Below are positions 28,111 to 36,477 of a stretch of 64,000 nt of DNA, piece after piece. The position numbers and the translations under genes were made by a program. The first letter of the stretch is position 1; each line of letters starts with the position of its first letter. Source of the stretch: Pirellulaceae bacterium (GTDB lineage Bacteria > Planctomycetota > Planctomycetia > Pirellulales > Pirellulaceae); NCBI GenBank assembly GCA_028280445.1, contig JANQLU010000155.1, forward strand, positions 1-64,000, written 5' to 3'. The notes under the pieces are model-generated. The model searched no databases, was not told the DNA's origin, and worked only from the letters and a program-made list of their open reading frames with translations.

Positions 28111-29573
28111 TTGACCGACGCCTCTGGCTAAAAACGACTTCACTGGGTGCCGGATCGGCATTGTTTGCGCCTTTTCTCCGCAGCCTCGAAGCGCACGCGG
28201 CGGGCAACCCCCAATTACTGCCAAAACGATTTGTATTTATCGTCAAGGCCAGCGGTCTCGACAAATTCAACTTGGTTCCCAAAGGAATCAAGGAGCAACC
28301 ACGGTTGACGGATGTTCCACCATCGGGTCGTTATGAAAGTAAATACGAGAAAGGGAAAAAGTATCGCTACTATCCCAAATCGCGAGACAAATTGGTGCAG
28401 TTTGATTTGGACGGCCATGAATTGCCCGATGTTTTGAAACCGTTGAAAGAATATCGAGATCAGCTGACGATCGTCCAAGGCCTTTCCGCCAAACATCTTA
28501 AAGGGAATCACACGGCAGGTTACGGAGCGCTGTCTTGTGCTAATTCGGAACTGTCTCCAATCGCGCCAACGGTTGATGCCTTGCTGGGTTTGAAACACTC
28601 AACGGGGCCCTACCCGATGTTTGGCATGGCCACCAACGGGACACTTCGCGGTCAAGCGTCCAAGCCGGATGACAGTTATGTTTACCCCAACCTGTCGGCT
28701 TACAAAGCGGGTCAGGGAATCGCCTATCAAGCCAGTCCGACCAAGGCTTTCAACGAACTATTTGGGACCGCCATACTCAGCCCAGCGGAATTGAAAACGA
28801 AAAATCTGCTTCAGGAAAACCTGATGGATTTTCTGAAAGATGATGCGAAACGAATTCGCAAACAATTATCTCAAGACGACAAGGCACGCTTCGACGCGTA
28901 TGTCGACACGTTCGAGTCGTTGCAAGTCCGCGAGAAACGAAAAGCAACGATCAAACACAAGATCAAAAAATACAAACCCGATTACAAGAAAAACAAATAT
29001 ACATCCATGCAACACATGGACCGTATGGAAAGCCAGTTTGAATTGGGAACTGCCGCTCTGATTGCCGGGCTGACCAATGTCATCACTTTGCGGCCAGACA
29101 CTTTGGGAACCCAATATCAAGGGTTGGGTTTTGGAAACCTGGGACTCCATCAAATCGGACACGGTGCCACATTGCCCGATGGAACGACGGCCCGCGAGAT
29201 GCGACGCAAGGTCGACGCGTATCATTTCGGCCTGATCGCAAAAATGGTACAGCGGTTAAAGCGGATCCCCGAAGGTGATGGAACGATGCTGGACAACACT
29301 TTGATTGTCTATCTCAGCTGTACCGGCGGTGAACATCATGGTGGTCGCGATGATTGGCCCGTTGTGATGCTGGGCAATGTCGACGACAAAATGAAAACCG
29401 GCCAGTATGTTCAATTGCCGAGTTATGGCAAAAAAAATCATCGAACTTTGGCCAATTTGTACATGGCGATCATGGATGCGGCGAAAGTTTCTTATGGCAA
29501 ACATTTCGGCCAAATCGACCCGCAAATTCGCGATCTCGATCAATCGGGGCCACTAGAAGAAATATTCGGATAG
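28107..29573 (+). CDS. DUF1552 family exported protein
   Basis: 488 residues starting MIDRRLWLKTTSLGAGSALFAPFL, which resembles a twin-arginine signal (an RR-x-W-L-K variant followed by a hydrophobic stretch). The rest matches DUF1552: IVQGLSAKHLKGNHTAGYGALSC, then the C-terminal MLDNTLIVYLSCTGGEHHGGRDDWPVVMLGN with its His cluster, related to sulfatase/DUF1501-like folds. It is translationally coupled to the DUF1592 protein, its usual partner. Function unknown; likely a periplasmic enzyme working with the haem protein. Confidence 0.93.
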   Translation: MIDRRLWLKTTSLGAGSALFAPFLRSLEAHAAGNPQLLPKRFVFIVKASGLDKFNLVPKGIKEQPRLTDVPPSGRYESKYEKGKKYRYYPKSRDKLVQFDLDGHELPDVLKPLKEYRDQLTIVQGLSAKHLKGNHTAGYGALSCANSELSPIAPTVDALLGLKHSTGPYPMFGMATNGTLRGQASKPDDSYVYPNLSAYKAGQGIAYQASPTKAFNELFGTAILSPAELKTKNLLQENLMDFLKDDAKRIRKQLSQDDKARFDAYVDTFESLQVREKRKATIKHKIKKYKPDYKKNKYTSMQHMDRMESQFELGTAALIAGLTNVITLRPDTLGTQYQGLGFGNLGLHQIGHGATLPDGTTAREMRRKVDAYHFGLIAKMVQRLKRIPEGDGTMLDNTLIVYLSCTGGEHHGGRDDWPVVMLGNVDDKMKTGQYVQLPSYGKKNHRTLANLYMAIMDAAKVSYGKHFGQIDPQIRDLDQSGPLEEIFG

Positions 29574-29659
29574 TCGCGTCGTTGAATTAACGAAACTTGT
29601 GAACTGTTTTCGGGTTTTATGAATTGCTCGGTCGAATCTTCTGTCCTTGGAGCGGATTC

Positions 29660-30652
29660 ATGAAACATTGCAGTACACTGGTGATTTCGTCTTTCATTCT
29701 AATTGTTGTTTTTTTTGGCGATTTGGATGCCCAAACGACGACTCCGAAAAAATCCTCCGCTCAAACAAATACGCAGGAGCAGGAAAAACCGGCGGTCGAT
29801 CCAAAACATCTGGAGGCTGCCGTTCGCGCGCTGATCGCAGCTTGTGATGATGAAAATACAAGCGTTCGCGTCGCATCAATTCGGTTGCTCGGTCAAAGCA
29901 AAGTGTTGTCTCAAGATGTTGCGAACAAACTCAAAGATTGCTTGTTTGATCAAGATGAACAGGTGGCCCTCATGGCGGTCCAGTCTTTTTCGCAATTGCA
30001 ATGCGACAGCTCGATCAAATTAAAAATCCTGATTCAGTTGCTCGATTCTGACAATCAAAAACAAGTCGAAGTAGCTGGCCAGTTGTTGTACAGTTTGCCA
30101 GTGGACAAAAAATCTGTGTTGGCGGTCGCCGAATTTCTAAAAGACAAAAATACGTCTCGTGCCGTTAAACGGCAACTGTTCGGAGTGCTGCAATCCTGGG
30201 GCATGGATGCGGCGCCGGCGATGAATGTGTTGTCTGAAATGTATGCGGCGAACGATCAATGGAAAATTCAAATTTTGACAACGCTGCGGTCCATCGGCTC
30301 AGATGCCAAGCCTGCAATCCCGACAATCACCAAAGCCATTCGCGACAAAGAAGCAAATGTTCGATTACTGGCTGTTGAAACTTTAGAGTCGGTCTTGTCC
30401 GATCGTACCACTCGAAGATCCTCGTCGGGTTCCCGTTATGGCGCTTATGCAAAAGGGTTAATCGACAGATACGATACCAACCGTGACCGAGTGATTTCGG
30501 CTGCCGAAGGAAAGGCACTCCGACAGTTTTTGTTGTATGACAGAAACCGGGATGGAAGATTAACAGAGCGCGAAATTATAAACTATCTTAACCTAACGAC
30601 GCAGCGAGCGCGAACGCGAACGACAACCTCACGCCCACCCGGTCGACGCTAA
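29660..30652 (+). CDS. Exported HEAT-repeat protein with two C-terminal EF-hands
   Basis: 330 residues: a signal peptide (LVISSFILIVVFFGDLDA), HEAT/Armadillo-like helical repeats (about 55-245, e.g. NTSVRVASIRLLGQSKVLSQ), then two canonical calcium loops, DTNRDRVISAAE (272-283) and DRNRDGRLTERE (294-305), and an Arg/Thr-rich tail. I chose ATG 29660 because GGAG lies seven bases upstream; TTG 29624 adds residues ahead of the signal. A periplasmic calcium-responsive scaffold is a reasonable guess. The gene follows the DUF1552 gene by about 90 bp. Confidence 0.88.
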   Translation: MKHCSTLVISSFILIVVFFGDLDAQTTTPKKSSAQTNTQEQEKPAVDPKHLEAAVRALIAACDDENTSVRVASIRLLGQSKVLSQDVANKLKDCLFDQDEQVALMAVQSFSQLQCDSSIKLKILIQLLDSDNQKQVEVAGQLLYSLPVDKKSVLAVAEFLKDKNTSRAVKRQLFGVLQSWGMDAAPAMNVLSEMYAANDQWKIQILTTLRSIGSDAKPAIPTITKAIRDKEANVRLLAVETLESVLSDRTTRRSSSGSRYGAYAKGLIDRYDTNRDRVISAAEGKALRQFLLYDRNRDGRLTEREIINYLNLTTQRARTRTTTSRPPGRR

Positions 30653-30671
30653 CCGATTTCGAGCAACAGGG

Positions 30672-32393
30672 TTAAAAAGCTGGCCAGCGAACAAATCCCC
30701 GATGCGTTTTGGATTCAATGACACGTTCATTCGGCGGAATGTAGTCGGGTTTTTTGGGATCATCGAATCGATCTCTTGAGCCCCAAACTTGGGCCAGCCC
30801 ATCTTGATACAACAAAACCCAATCGTCGGTCTGCTGTCGCATGTGTTTTTCAGTGAATTCACCATGACGTGAAATCAATACGATCGTTGGGTGGCCGTGT
30901 CGCAATACGCTTGTGGGGTCGACCGGCGGCGAATCAGCACTGCGGAAGCGATCAATTTTAGGTTCAAACCCAAACAGAAAATCAAAATGCATATCGACGA
31001 TTTCCTGGGGATAGCACGTTCGAAAACGCCCATCGAAGGCAACGGTGCTCACTTCGCCACGTCCTCGATCGACACAAAATGCTGCAATCGCGTATTGAGC
31101 CCAATCGTAGGTGACAACCATCCGACCACTCATTTCGTGTTGCTGCATAAATCGGACGGCGTCGACTGGAAAGACATCGCGTTGCACGGGCAATTCGGTC
31201 GCTCGATCATATAAACGAAAACCGACCAGACCAATCGCCAGAACCAGAACGGCGTGAATTGCAGATCGCACAACGGGTGATTCTGAGTTCGACGAAATTG
31301 AAATCTTGAGCCGCTCCAGCGTGGACTGTAAATGAGGTCCGATCCAAAACGCCGCCAGGATTGCAAAAAACGGAACGTGTCGAAAATGGCTAACCGATTG
31401 CCACAGCGTGAGCGCTAATAAAACCAACTGCGTGGCGTCTTTTCGCTGCTTGGAAAAACCGATCGCAAAAATAACAACTGCAACCAGCGCCCAGAGCTTC
31501 ATTCCAACCAGGCTGGTCAATTCGTTTGTTGCCCAGTCAGATATTTCCGGTCGCGGGTTTCCGAGACTTTCAAACAACCACCCGTGAAGATTCGGACCAT
31601 AAGGGTTGAGCAGCGTTGCCAGAATCGCAACCAATCCCATCAAAGCCATTCGACGAACAATTCCCCAACCCGCCGAACCGCGCCGGCTCATGGATTCAAT
31701 CGCTCGCATTCCCAGGTACGCAACGTAAACGCATAATCCGGCAATAAATCCGCCGTGGGAATTAGCCCAGACGACAAATACAAATGGCATCAGCCACAAG
31801 GATCGCAGTTTCCAGGATTCATAACCCAGTTCGTTGGGCGAGTCGCATTGACTTTGTTGAAACCACTTTTGGGGAAAGCGTAAATGCCAGTTGCCGCGCC
31901 ATCCTTCGAAACAAAACTGCAACAGCACAACCATGATCGCGAAACACACGAACGACGAAAGCTGTGGCCGAATACTCCAGTGGTATCCCAAATTCGCACC
32001 GAGCAACAACACAATGATGCTGGATGCAATAACACCAACGCCGCGTCGCAAGTTCCACCATAACACCAGTCCAATGACCAGCAAACTCAACAAGATCTTG
32101 CCGACCACCAAACCGATCGGGCCCAGTGTATCGGCAATGATCGCCATCACAATTTCAGACAGATTTTCGTGATTGATCCAACGATAGCCATCCGCGGTGA
32201 ATGAATAACTGGTTGTTTCAGCAATCTCACCCGTTGCCAAAACATCGCGTCCATATTGCACATGTCCCCAAAGATCCGGGTCGGCAACATTGGGGCTCAT
32301 AGCCAAGGCAGCCGCCAGAACGACAACGGTAACAATCAGAATCTCGACAGTTCCGATTTTGGAAGGCGATTTTTGAGTTTCTGCAGAGTTCAT
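30672..32393 (-). CDS. Polytopic membrane protein, GT-C-like
   Basis: 573 residues with roughly ten hydrophobic helices (the first is VEILIVTVVVLAAALAM) and a soluble C-terminal domain of about 160 residues. The first extracytoplasmic loop, VADPDLWGHVQYGRDVLATGEI, has the acidic residues expected at the catalytic loop of GT-C glycosyltransferases, followed by SFTADGYRWINHENLSEI. Helix number and loop placement fit GT-C, but no named family motif is certain. It is convergent with the HEAT/EF-hand gene and stands alone. Confidence 0.55.
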   Translation of the reverse strand: MNSAETQKSPSKIGTVEILIVTVVVLAAALAMSPNVADPDLWGHVQYGRDVLATGEIAETTSYSFTADGYRWINHENLSEIVMAIIADTLGPIGLVVGKILLSLLVIGLVLWWNLRRGVGVIASSIIVLLLGANLGYHWSIRPQLSSFVCFAIMVVLLQFCFEGWRGNWHLRFPQKWFQQSQCDSPNELGYESWKLRSLWLMPFVFVVWANSHGGFIAGLCVYVAYLGMRAIESMSRRGSAGWGIVRRMALMGLVAILATLLNPYGPNLHGWLFESLGNPRPEISDWATNELTSLVGMKLWALVAVVIFAIGFSKQRKDATQLVLLALTLWQSVSHFRHVPFFAILAAFWIGPHLQSTLERLKISISSNSESPVVRSAIHAVLVLAIGLVGFRLYDRATELPVQRDVFPVDAVRFMQQHEMSGRMVVTYDWAQYAIAAFCVDRGRGEVSTVAFDGRFRTCYPQEIVDMHFDFLFGFEPKIDRFRSADSPPVDPTSVLRHGHPTIVLISRHGEFTEKHMRQQTDDWVLLYQDGLAQVWGSRDRFDDPKKPDYIPPNERVIESKTHRGFVRWPAF

Positions 32394-32600
32394 CGGGAAG
32401 CTTTTTTGAGAGAGAAATTTCTCCCCAAAGATACGTTACCGTTTTGGCGCCGAGACAAAATTTGGGACTGGTTTTGACGTTCGTATCGATTAAGCCTCCC
32501 AATGTATTCACTCAATCGTAACCCGACGCGTGAGCGAGGGACCAAAAAACGACGCTGAGCGCGCCAAAAATGGTCGTTCGCTACCGATGTCCAGCATCAC

Positions 32601-32705
32601 GGGGTCGGGAGTCTTTTCAGGCAGCCGCGTCATCTGTTTCCAACCACTAAAACGGCTTGAAGCACGAACCATCATCGACTCGTTTATGAAAAGACTCCCG
32701 ACCCC
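32601..32705. repeat. Family E inverted repeat, copy 1
   Basis: The 19-base arms GGGGTCGGGAGTCTTTTCA and the exact complement enclose a 67-base loop that itself contains CATCTGTTTCCAACCA, a sequence repeated about 130 bases further on. Confidence 0.9.
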
Positions 32706-32776
32706 TTTAACTCGATTTCGTGAGCGCCGTGCCGCTCACGGGATCAGGTATCATCTGTTTCCAACCATCAAAACGA

Positions 32777-32835
32777 GTAGGGCCGGTTCCCACCGGCCAA
32801 TCCGACACAACGGCCTGGTGGGAACCGGCCCTACT
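32777..32835. repeat. Family D palindrome pair
   Basis: The unit GGCCGGTTCCCACCGGCC, itself a hairpin, and an inverted second unit are separated by about 17 bases. Each unit is flanked by GTAG or CTAC on its outer side. Confidence 0.9.
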
Positions 32836-32842
32836 GAAACAC

Positions 32843-32876
32843 AAAAAAGCCGCGAGGCACCCTAAAACCTCGCGGC
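32843..32876 (-). terminator. Rho-independent terminator of the small lipoprotein gene
   Basis: On the minus strand a 9-bp stem (GCCGCGAGG with CCTCGCGGC, 10-base loop) is followed by TTTTTT. It lies about 100 bases beyond the lipoprotein stop codon. Confidence 0.85.
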
Positions 32877-32971
32877 AACATCCCTCGCATCATCCCCACC
32901 TATCTCTCCTCAAGGATGAGCAGGGAATGAATATCATTTCGTGCTTTTGCAGCACGCCAACGTCATGACGC

Positions 32972-33436
32972 CTAGTCGGCAAAAACGGTGACAACCGTAC
33001 CGTTACCACGATCGTTGTACAGGTCTGACAAATTGGTGTAGTCGTCAAACCAGTCGTAGAACCCTTGTTCAAATGTCAACAACTCCGTTCCGTTGGCTTT
33101 CGTCGCACGAACTTCAGTAGCGGACCACCAGCCTGTGTTCCAACACGAACCTGGGACAACAATCGACTTACCCCAGTAATACCAATCCGTTCCAAAGTGA
33201 TTGATGGGAGACGTTCCAGATTTTGCATAGCCGATATATTTCCACGACGTCGTGCCTGGTTTTCGAGCGTAAATATAGACGTATTCGTTGGGTTCTGTGG
33301 TAAAGCCATTAAAGTCGACGGCATTGGTTTTGGCGCCAATGTATTCGTATTGACCGGGTCCGGTCATACAACCTGTAAAAGTCAGTGCGACTGCGGAAAC
33401 TGCGAGCAATCCAAGTAATCCAGTTTTCGTTTTCAT
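32972..33436 (-). CDS. Small secreted lipoprotein, unknown function
   Basis: About 154 residues. The signal sequence ends at a lipobox (TFTGC). The mature part is rich in Trp, Tyr and Gly and looks like an all-beta domain (NEYVYIYARKPGTTSWKYIGYAKSG, DWYYWGKSIVVPGSCWNTGWW). I chose ATG 33436 because AGGTGAG sits four bases upstream; the GTG at 33445 would be inside that site. The gene has its own terminator. I do not recognise a family. Confidence 0.75.
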   Translation of the reverse strand: MKTKTGLLGLLAVSAVALTFTGCMTGPGQYEYIGAKTNAVDFNGFTTEPNEYVYIYARKPGTTSWKYIGYAKSGTSPINHFGTDWYYWGKSIVVPGSCWNTGWWSATEVRATKANGTELLTFEQGFYDWFDDYTNLSDLYNDRGNGTVVTVFAD

Positions 33437-33592
33437 ATTTCTCACCTGTGAAAAGACTGTTGAAGAACAACCAGAAAGGCTGTTTGTGAGAGAACAATGG
33501 CGGGAATTCAGGGGCTTCTTTCAGAAAAACTATTTTTAAAAAAGCCTGTAACAATCCGATTGCAAATACGCTTTACGCCATTTTCCGCGATT

Positions 33593-34177
33593 TCAAAGCC
33601 AGCTGACAAACAGACCGATGGTCGCTACCGCAACAATGACAGCACCGCAAAAAGTCTTGGCCACGGTGCCGATCAATCGAGCCCAAAATGCGGCGTGTCC
33701 CACTTTCAAACTTGTGTCCCATTTGCCTTCGGCCCAATATTCTCCTAATGCCGCGCCAGCCAACGCGCCGCCGCACGCGAACAACAGCGCCGAAATCACA
33801 CTGGCAATGATCGGAATGGGAATCGGTAATCCGACAAACATTCCAACAACGCCTCCGATCATGCTGCCGACCAAAGATAATACGCCACTTCGTTTGCTGC
33901 CGCCAACGGCCGATGTGCCCAGCGCACCGGCAGCAAATTCAATGATCTCGCCGAGGACCGCGACAACGATCATGGCAATCAGCGCAATCCATGTATAACC
34001 CATGACTTCCGTATCGCGAGCGAGAAACATCCACAACCCGATCAACGCCAAATTGATCCAGTTGCCAGGGATTCCTAACACATTGGTGACCCAACTCGTC
34101 AGAAGCAATAAAACCAGAACGACCGCACCGGTAACCCAAAGCGTGTTGATCCAAAATTCACCAATCAAAATTTCCAT
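33593..34177 (-). CDS. DUF456 family membrane protein
   Basis: About 194 residues with four to six hydrophobic helices and the glycine-rich DUF456 core (GTSAVGGSKRSGVLSLVGSMIGGVVG, then GGALAGAALGEYWAEGK). The family is widespread and uncharacterised. The ATG at 34177 is preferred to 34228, which would overlap the divergent gene's start and adds a stretch without hydrophobic character. It is divergent from the gluzincin-LRR gene. Confidence 0.85.
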   Translation of the reverse strand: MEILIGEFWINTLWVTGAVVLVLLLLTSWVTNVLGIPGNWINLALIGLWMFLARDTEVMGYTWIALIAMIVVAVLGEIIEFAAGALGTSAVGGSKRSGVLSLVGSMIGGVVGMFVGLPIPIPIIASVISALLFACGGALAGAALGEYWAEGKWDTSLKVGHAAFWARLIGTVAKTFCGAVIVAVATIGLFVSWL

Positions 34178-34219
34178 CAGTGCTCGCCGTACGTTTGATC
34201 CATCAGGTATTATAAGAAC

Positions 34220-36073
34220 ATGAAGCATTCACCAAAACGTTTTGTTGAACCAAGGGTACCACCGATCAAGGCGATAGCGCTACCCGGATGGATCGTCTGG
34301 CTGATATTGACCACCAGTGCTGGTTTCGTTCACGCTCAGACCGATTCGTTGTCGCGGCTGCGGGAGATTCGAGAACGCCATCAGGCTGCATTAAAGAAAT
34401 TCGAACAAGATTCCCAAGGCGATCGGGCCAAGCAACATGTTCGTTCCTATCGAGCCGTCTTTCCGGACGATCGGCAAACGATTTTTCCGATTGATCGAAG
34501 CCAGCCAGGTTTTTTGGATGAAACACTTGCCAAAGCGAATCAAAAATACGCATCGCAGCTGTTTGAATTCGCAAAAACCTGTGATTTAGACAAACATTCT
34601 GCTTTGGCGTTTCAATTGTTGCATGAGGTTTTGGTCTACGACCCTGAGCACGCCGAAGCGCGACGAATCTTGGGATTCAAGAAATTGTCGTCCGGGAAAT
34701 GGTATCGACCGACCCGAAAAATCACGGCGCGCAAGGCAACAACGAAACAATCGATCGTCGGGTGGAAAGCGAGAACTTATATCACCGTCGATTCGGGACA
34801 TTACCGCATCTCGACTACCGCCGACGAAAAAACAGCAATTGCGTTGGCAGAAAAACTGGAACGTTGGCAAAACGTTTGGCGGCAGGTCTTTTTCGACTAT
34901 TGGGTCAAACCGGGGACCGTTCAACGTTGGTTCGATGGCAAAACATCGATGCGGCAATCGTCTCGCAAACATCGGGTCGTGTTCTTTAAAAGCCGCGCCG
35001 AATATTTGGAAACGATGCGCGAGCTGGGTGTTGCCGGTGCCGAACATTCGACAGGCAATTACAACGACAAAATCAAAACGATTTTCTTTTATGCGGGCGA
35101 CGACGATCCCAATGTGCGAATCACATGGTTACATGAACAAGCGCATCAACTGTTTCAGGAAACAGGAATCACCAAAAAAGGGGCCACCGACAAACTCAAT
35201 TTCTGGCTGGTCGAAGCGGTGGCGATGTACATGGAATCGCTGACCGAGCCGCGCGGAAAACAGTTTGTCACCGTCGGCGGAATGGAATCGCAACGTCTGC
35301 AGTACGCCAGAATTCGAGCAAATCGACAAGGCTTTTATGTTCCACTGGCCAAACTTTCTGAAATGGGCCGCGTGCAATTTCAACGAAATCAGGATGTTCG
35401 CAGTCTTTATAGCCAAGCGGCAGGTCTGGCGCATTTTTTCATGACGAACGAACACGGCAAATTCAGACAAGCGTTTGTTCGGTTGCTTCGTCTGGCCTAC
35501 GAAAAACGCAGTAAAGCGAACTCGTTGTCGCAAGCGCTCGGTACAGGTTACGACAAACTGGATGTTGCCTACCGACGGTTTTTGATCCCCCATCCCGGGT
35601 CCATCAAAAATTTGTCCGACCAGGCGAATCGAACCGAGTTAGCCTTGGGCGCTTCGCCGATTACCAGCGAACAACTCAAGGTGATTGGTGGATGTAAAAA
35701 CCTGTTATGGTTGCAGTTGTCGGGAACCAAAATCGATGATGCCGCAGGTAAAACCGTGGCGTTGCTGAAAAATCTCGATCAACTGTTTGTGGACAGCACA
35801 TCGATTACTGACGCGTTTGTCAGCGACATTGCCGGGTTGGAAAAATTGTACGAACTGGATTTGGCACGAACACGAATTACCGACAAAAGCCTCGATGTCG
35901 TGAGCCGTTTTACCAACCTCAAAGTGTTGTACCTGACGAAAACGAATATTACGGATGTCGGTCTGGCCAAATTGTCGACACTCAGACAATTGGAACATCT
36001 CGACGTCAGCGGCACCAAAGTAACTCCAGCCGCATTGGCCAATCTCAAAGCCAAATTGCCGAACCTGAAGTAG
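34220..36073 (+). CDS. Exported gluzincin-like metalloprotease (DUF1570 type) with leucine-rich repeats
   Basis: 617 residues: an uncleaved or cleaved N-terminal hydrophobic segment (WIVWLILTTSAGFVHA), a helical region, then HEQAH (305-309) within TWLHEQAHQLFQETG and E332 in FWLVEAVAMYMES, which together give the HExxH + E gluzincin site. The C-terminal part (about 470-617) is a run of leucine-rich repeats (LKVLYLTKTNITDVGLAKL, LEHLDVSGTKVTPAAL). The LRR could present or recognise a substrate. The TAG stop is the first three bases of a family D palindrome. Confidence 0.85.
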   Translation: MKHSPKRFVEPRVPPIKAIALPGWIVWLILTTSAGFVHAQTDSLSRLREIRERHQAALKKFEQDSQGDRAKQHVRSYRAVFPDDRQTIFPIDRSQPGFLDETLAKANQKYASQLFEFAKTCDLDKHSALAFQLLHEVLVYDPEHAEARRILGFKKLSSGKWYRPTRKITARKATTKQSIVGWKARTYITVDSGHYRISTTADEKTAIALAEKLERWQNVWRQVFFDYWVKPGTVQRWFDGKTSMRQSSRKHRVVFFKSRAEYLETMRELGVAGAEHSTGNYNDKIKTIFFYAGDDDPNVRITWLHEQAHQLFQETGITKKGATDKLNFWLVEAVAMYMESLTEPRGKQFVTVGGMESQRLQYARIRANRQGFYVPLAKLSEMGRVQFQRNQDVRSLYSQAAGLAHFFMTNEHGKFRQAFVRLLRLAYEKRSKANSLSQALGTGYDKLDVAYRRFLIPHPGSIKNLSDQANRTELALGASPITSEQLKVIGGCKNLLWLQLSGTKIDDAAGKTVALLKNLDQLFVDSTSITDAFVSDIAGLEKLYELDLARTRITDKSLDVVSRFTNLKVLYLTKTNITDVGLAKLSTLRQLEHLDVSGTKVTPAALANLKAKLPNLK

Positions 36074-36092
36074 GGCCGGTTCCCACCGGCCG
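36071..36092. repeat. Family D unit starting at a stop codon
   Basis: The TAG of the upstream gene is the beginning of TAGGGCCGGTTCCCACCGGC. No inverted partner lies immediately downstream; a family C element follows. Confidence 0.9.
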
Positions 36093-36103
36093 AGCCTGAT
36101 CTT

Positions 36104-36227
36104 GTGAGCGGCAAGGCGCTAGGCAGCGTTGATTAAATCGGAAAGCTGTGAATTTGATGTGAGCGGCAAGGCGCTAGCCGCCGGTTTGTTAGCGCTTCGA
36201 ACCGGCGGCTAGCGCCTTGCCGCTCAC
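36104..36227. repeat. Family C element, copy 3 (long form)
   Basis: A first C arm (GTGAGCGGCAAGGCGCTAGG, from 36104) is followed by CAGCGTTGATTAAATCGGAA and AGCTGTGAATTTGAT, then a full C hairpin at 36159-36227. The same order, inverted, occurs at 46037-46160, so this long form is a defined unit. Confidence 0.9.
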
Positions 36228-36244
36228 GGGTGAAGAGCATTAAT

Positions 36245-36340
36245 GGGTCGGGAGTCTTTTCAGCGAAGTAGGGCTGGTTCTCACCGGCCCATCTAACAAG
36301 AAGGCCAATCCAACAAACGGCCGGTGGGAACCGGCCCTAC
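36245..36340. repeat. Family E half-site and family D pair
   Basis: GGGTCGGGAGTCTTTTCA (36245-36262) is one arm of family E without its partner. It is followed at 36268-36340 by two inverted family D units around a 29-base loop. The rest of the interval up to 36477 shows nothing else. Confidence 0.85.
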
Positions 36341-36477
36341 ATTTCCACTAAAATCTTCATTTTGTGTCCAATTCGCACTCCAAGCCGGATTTACCCTTGG
36401 ATGTTTTCCATTCAAAATTCGCGAATACTCATGATCAGCACCGATTGTGAATCGCTTGATCTGTTACGGAACCATTG

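Larger units (their letters stand above)
32394..32842. other. Gene-free interval filled with palindromic repeats
   Basis: It holds the GACGCGTGAGCGAGGGACC sequence near 32525, which I recall as a frequent planctomycete repeat unit but which occurs only once here. It also holds the family E inverted repeat (32601-32705) and a family D pair (32777-32835). No coding frame has independent support. Confidence 0.6.
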
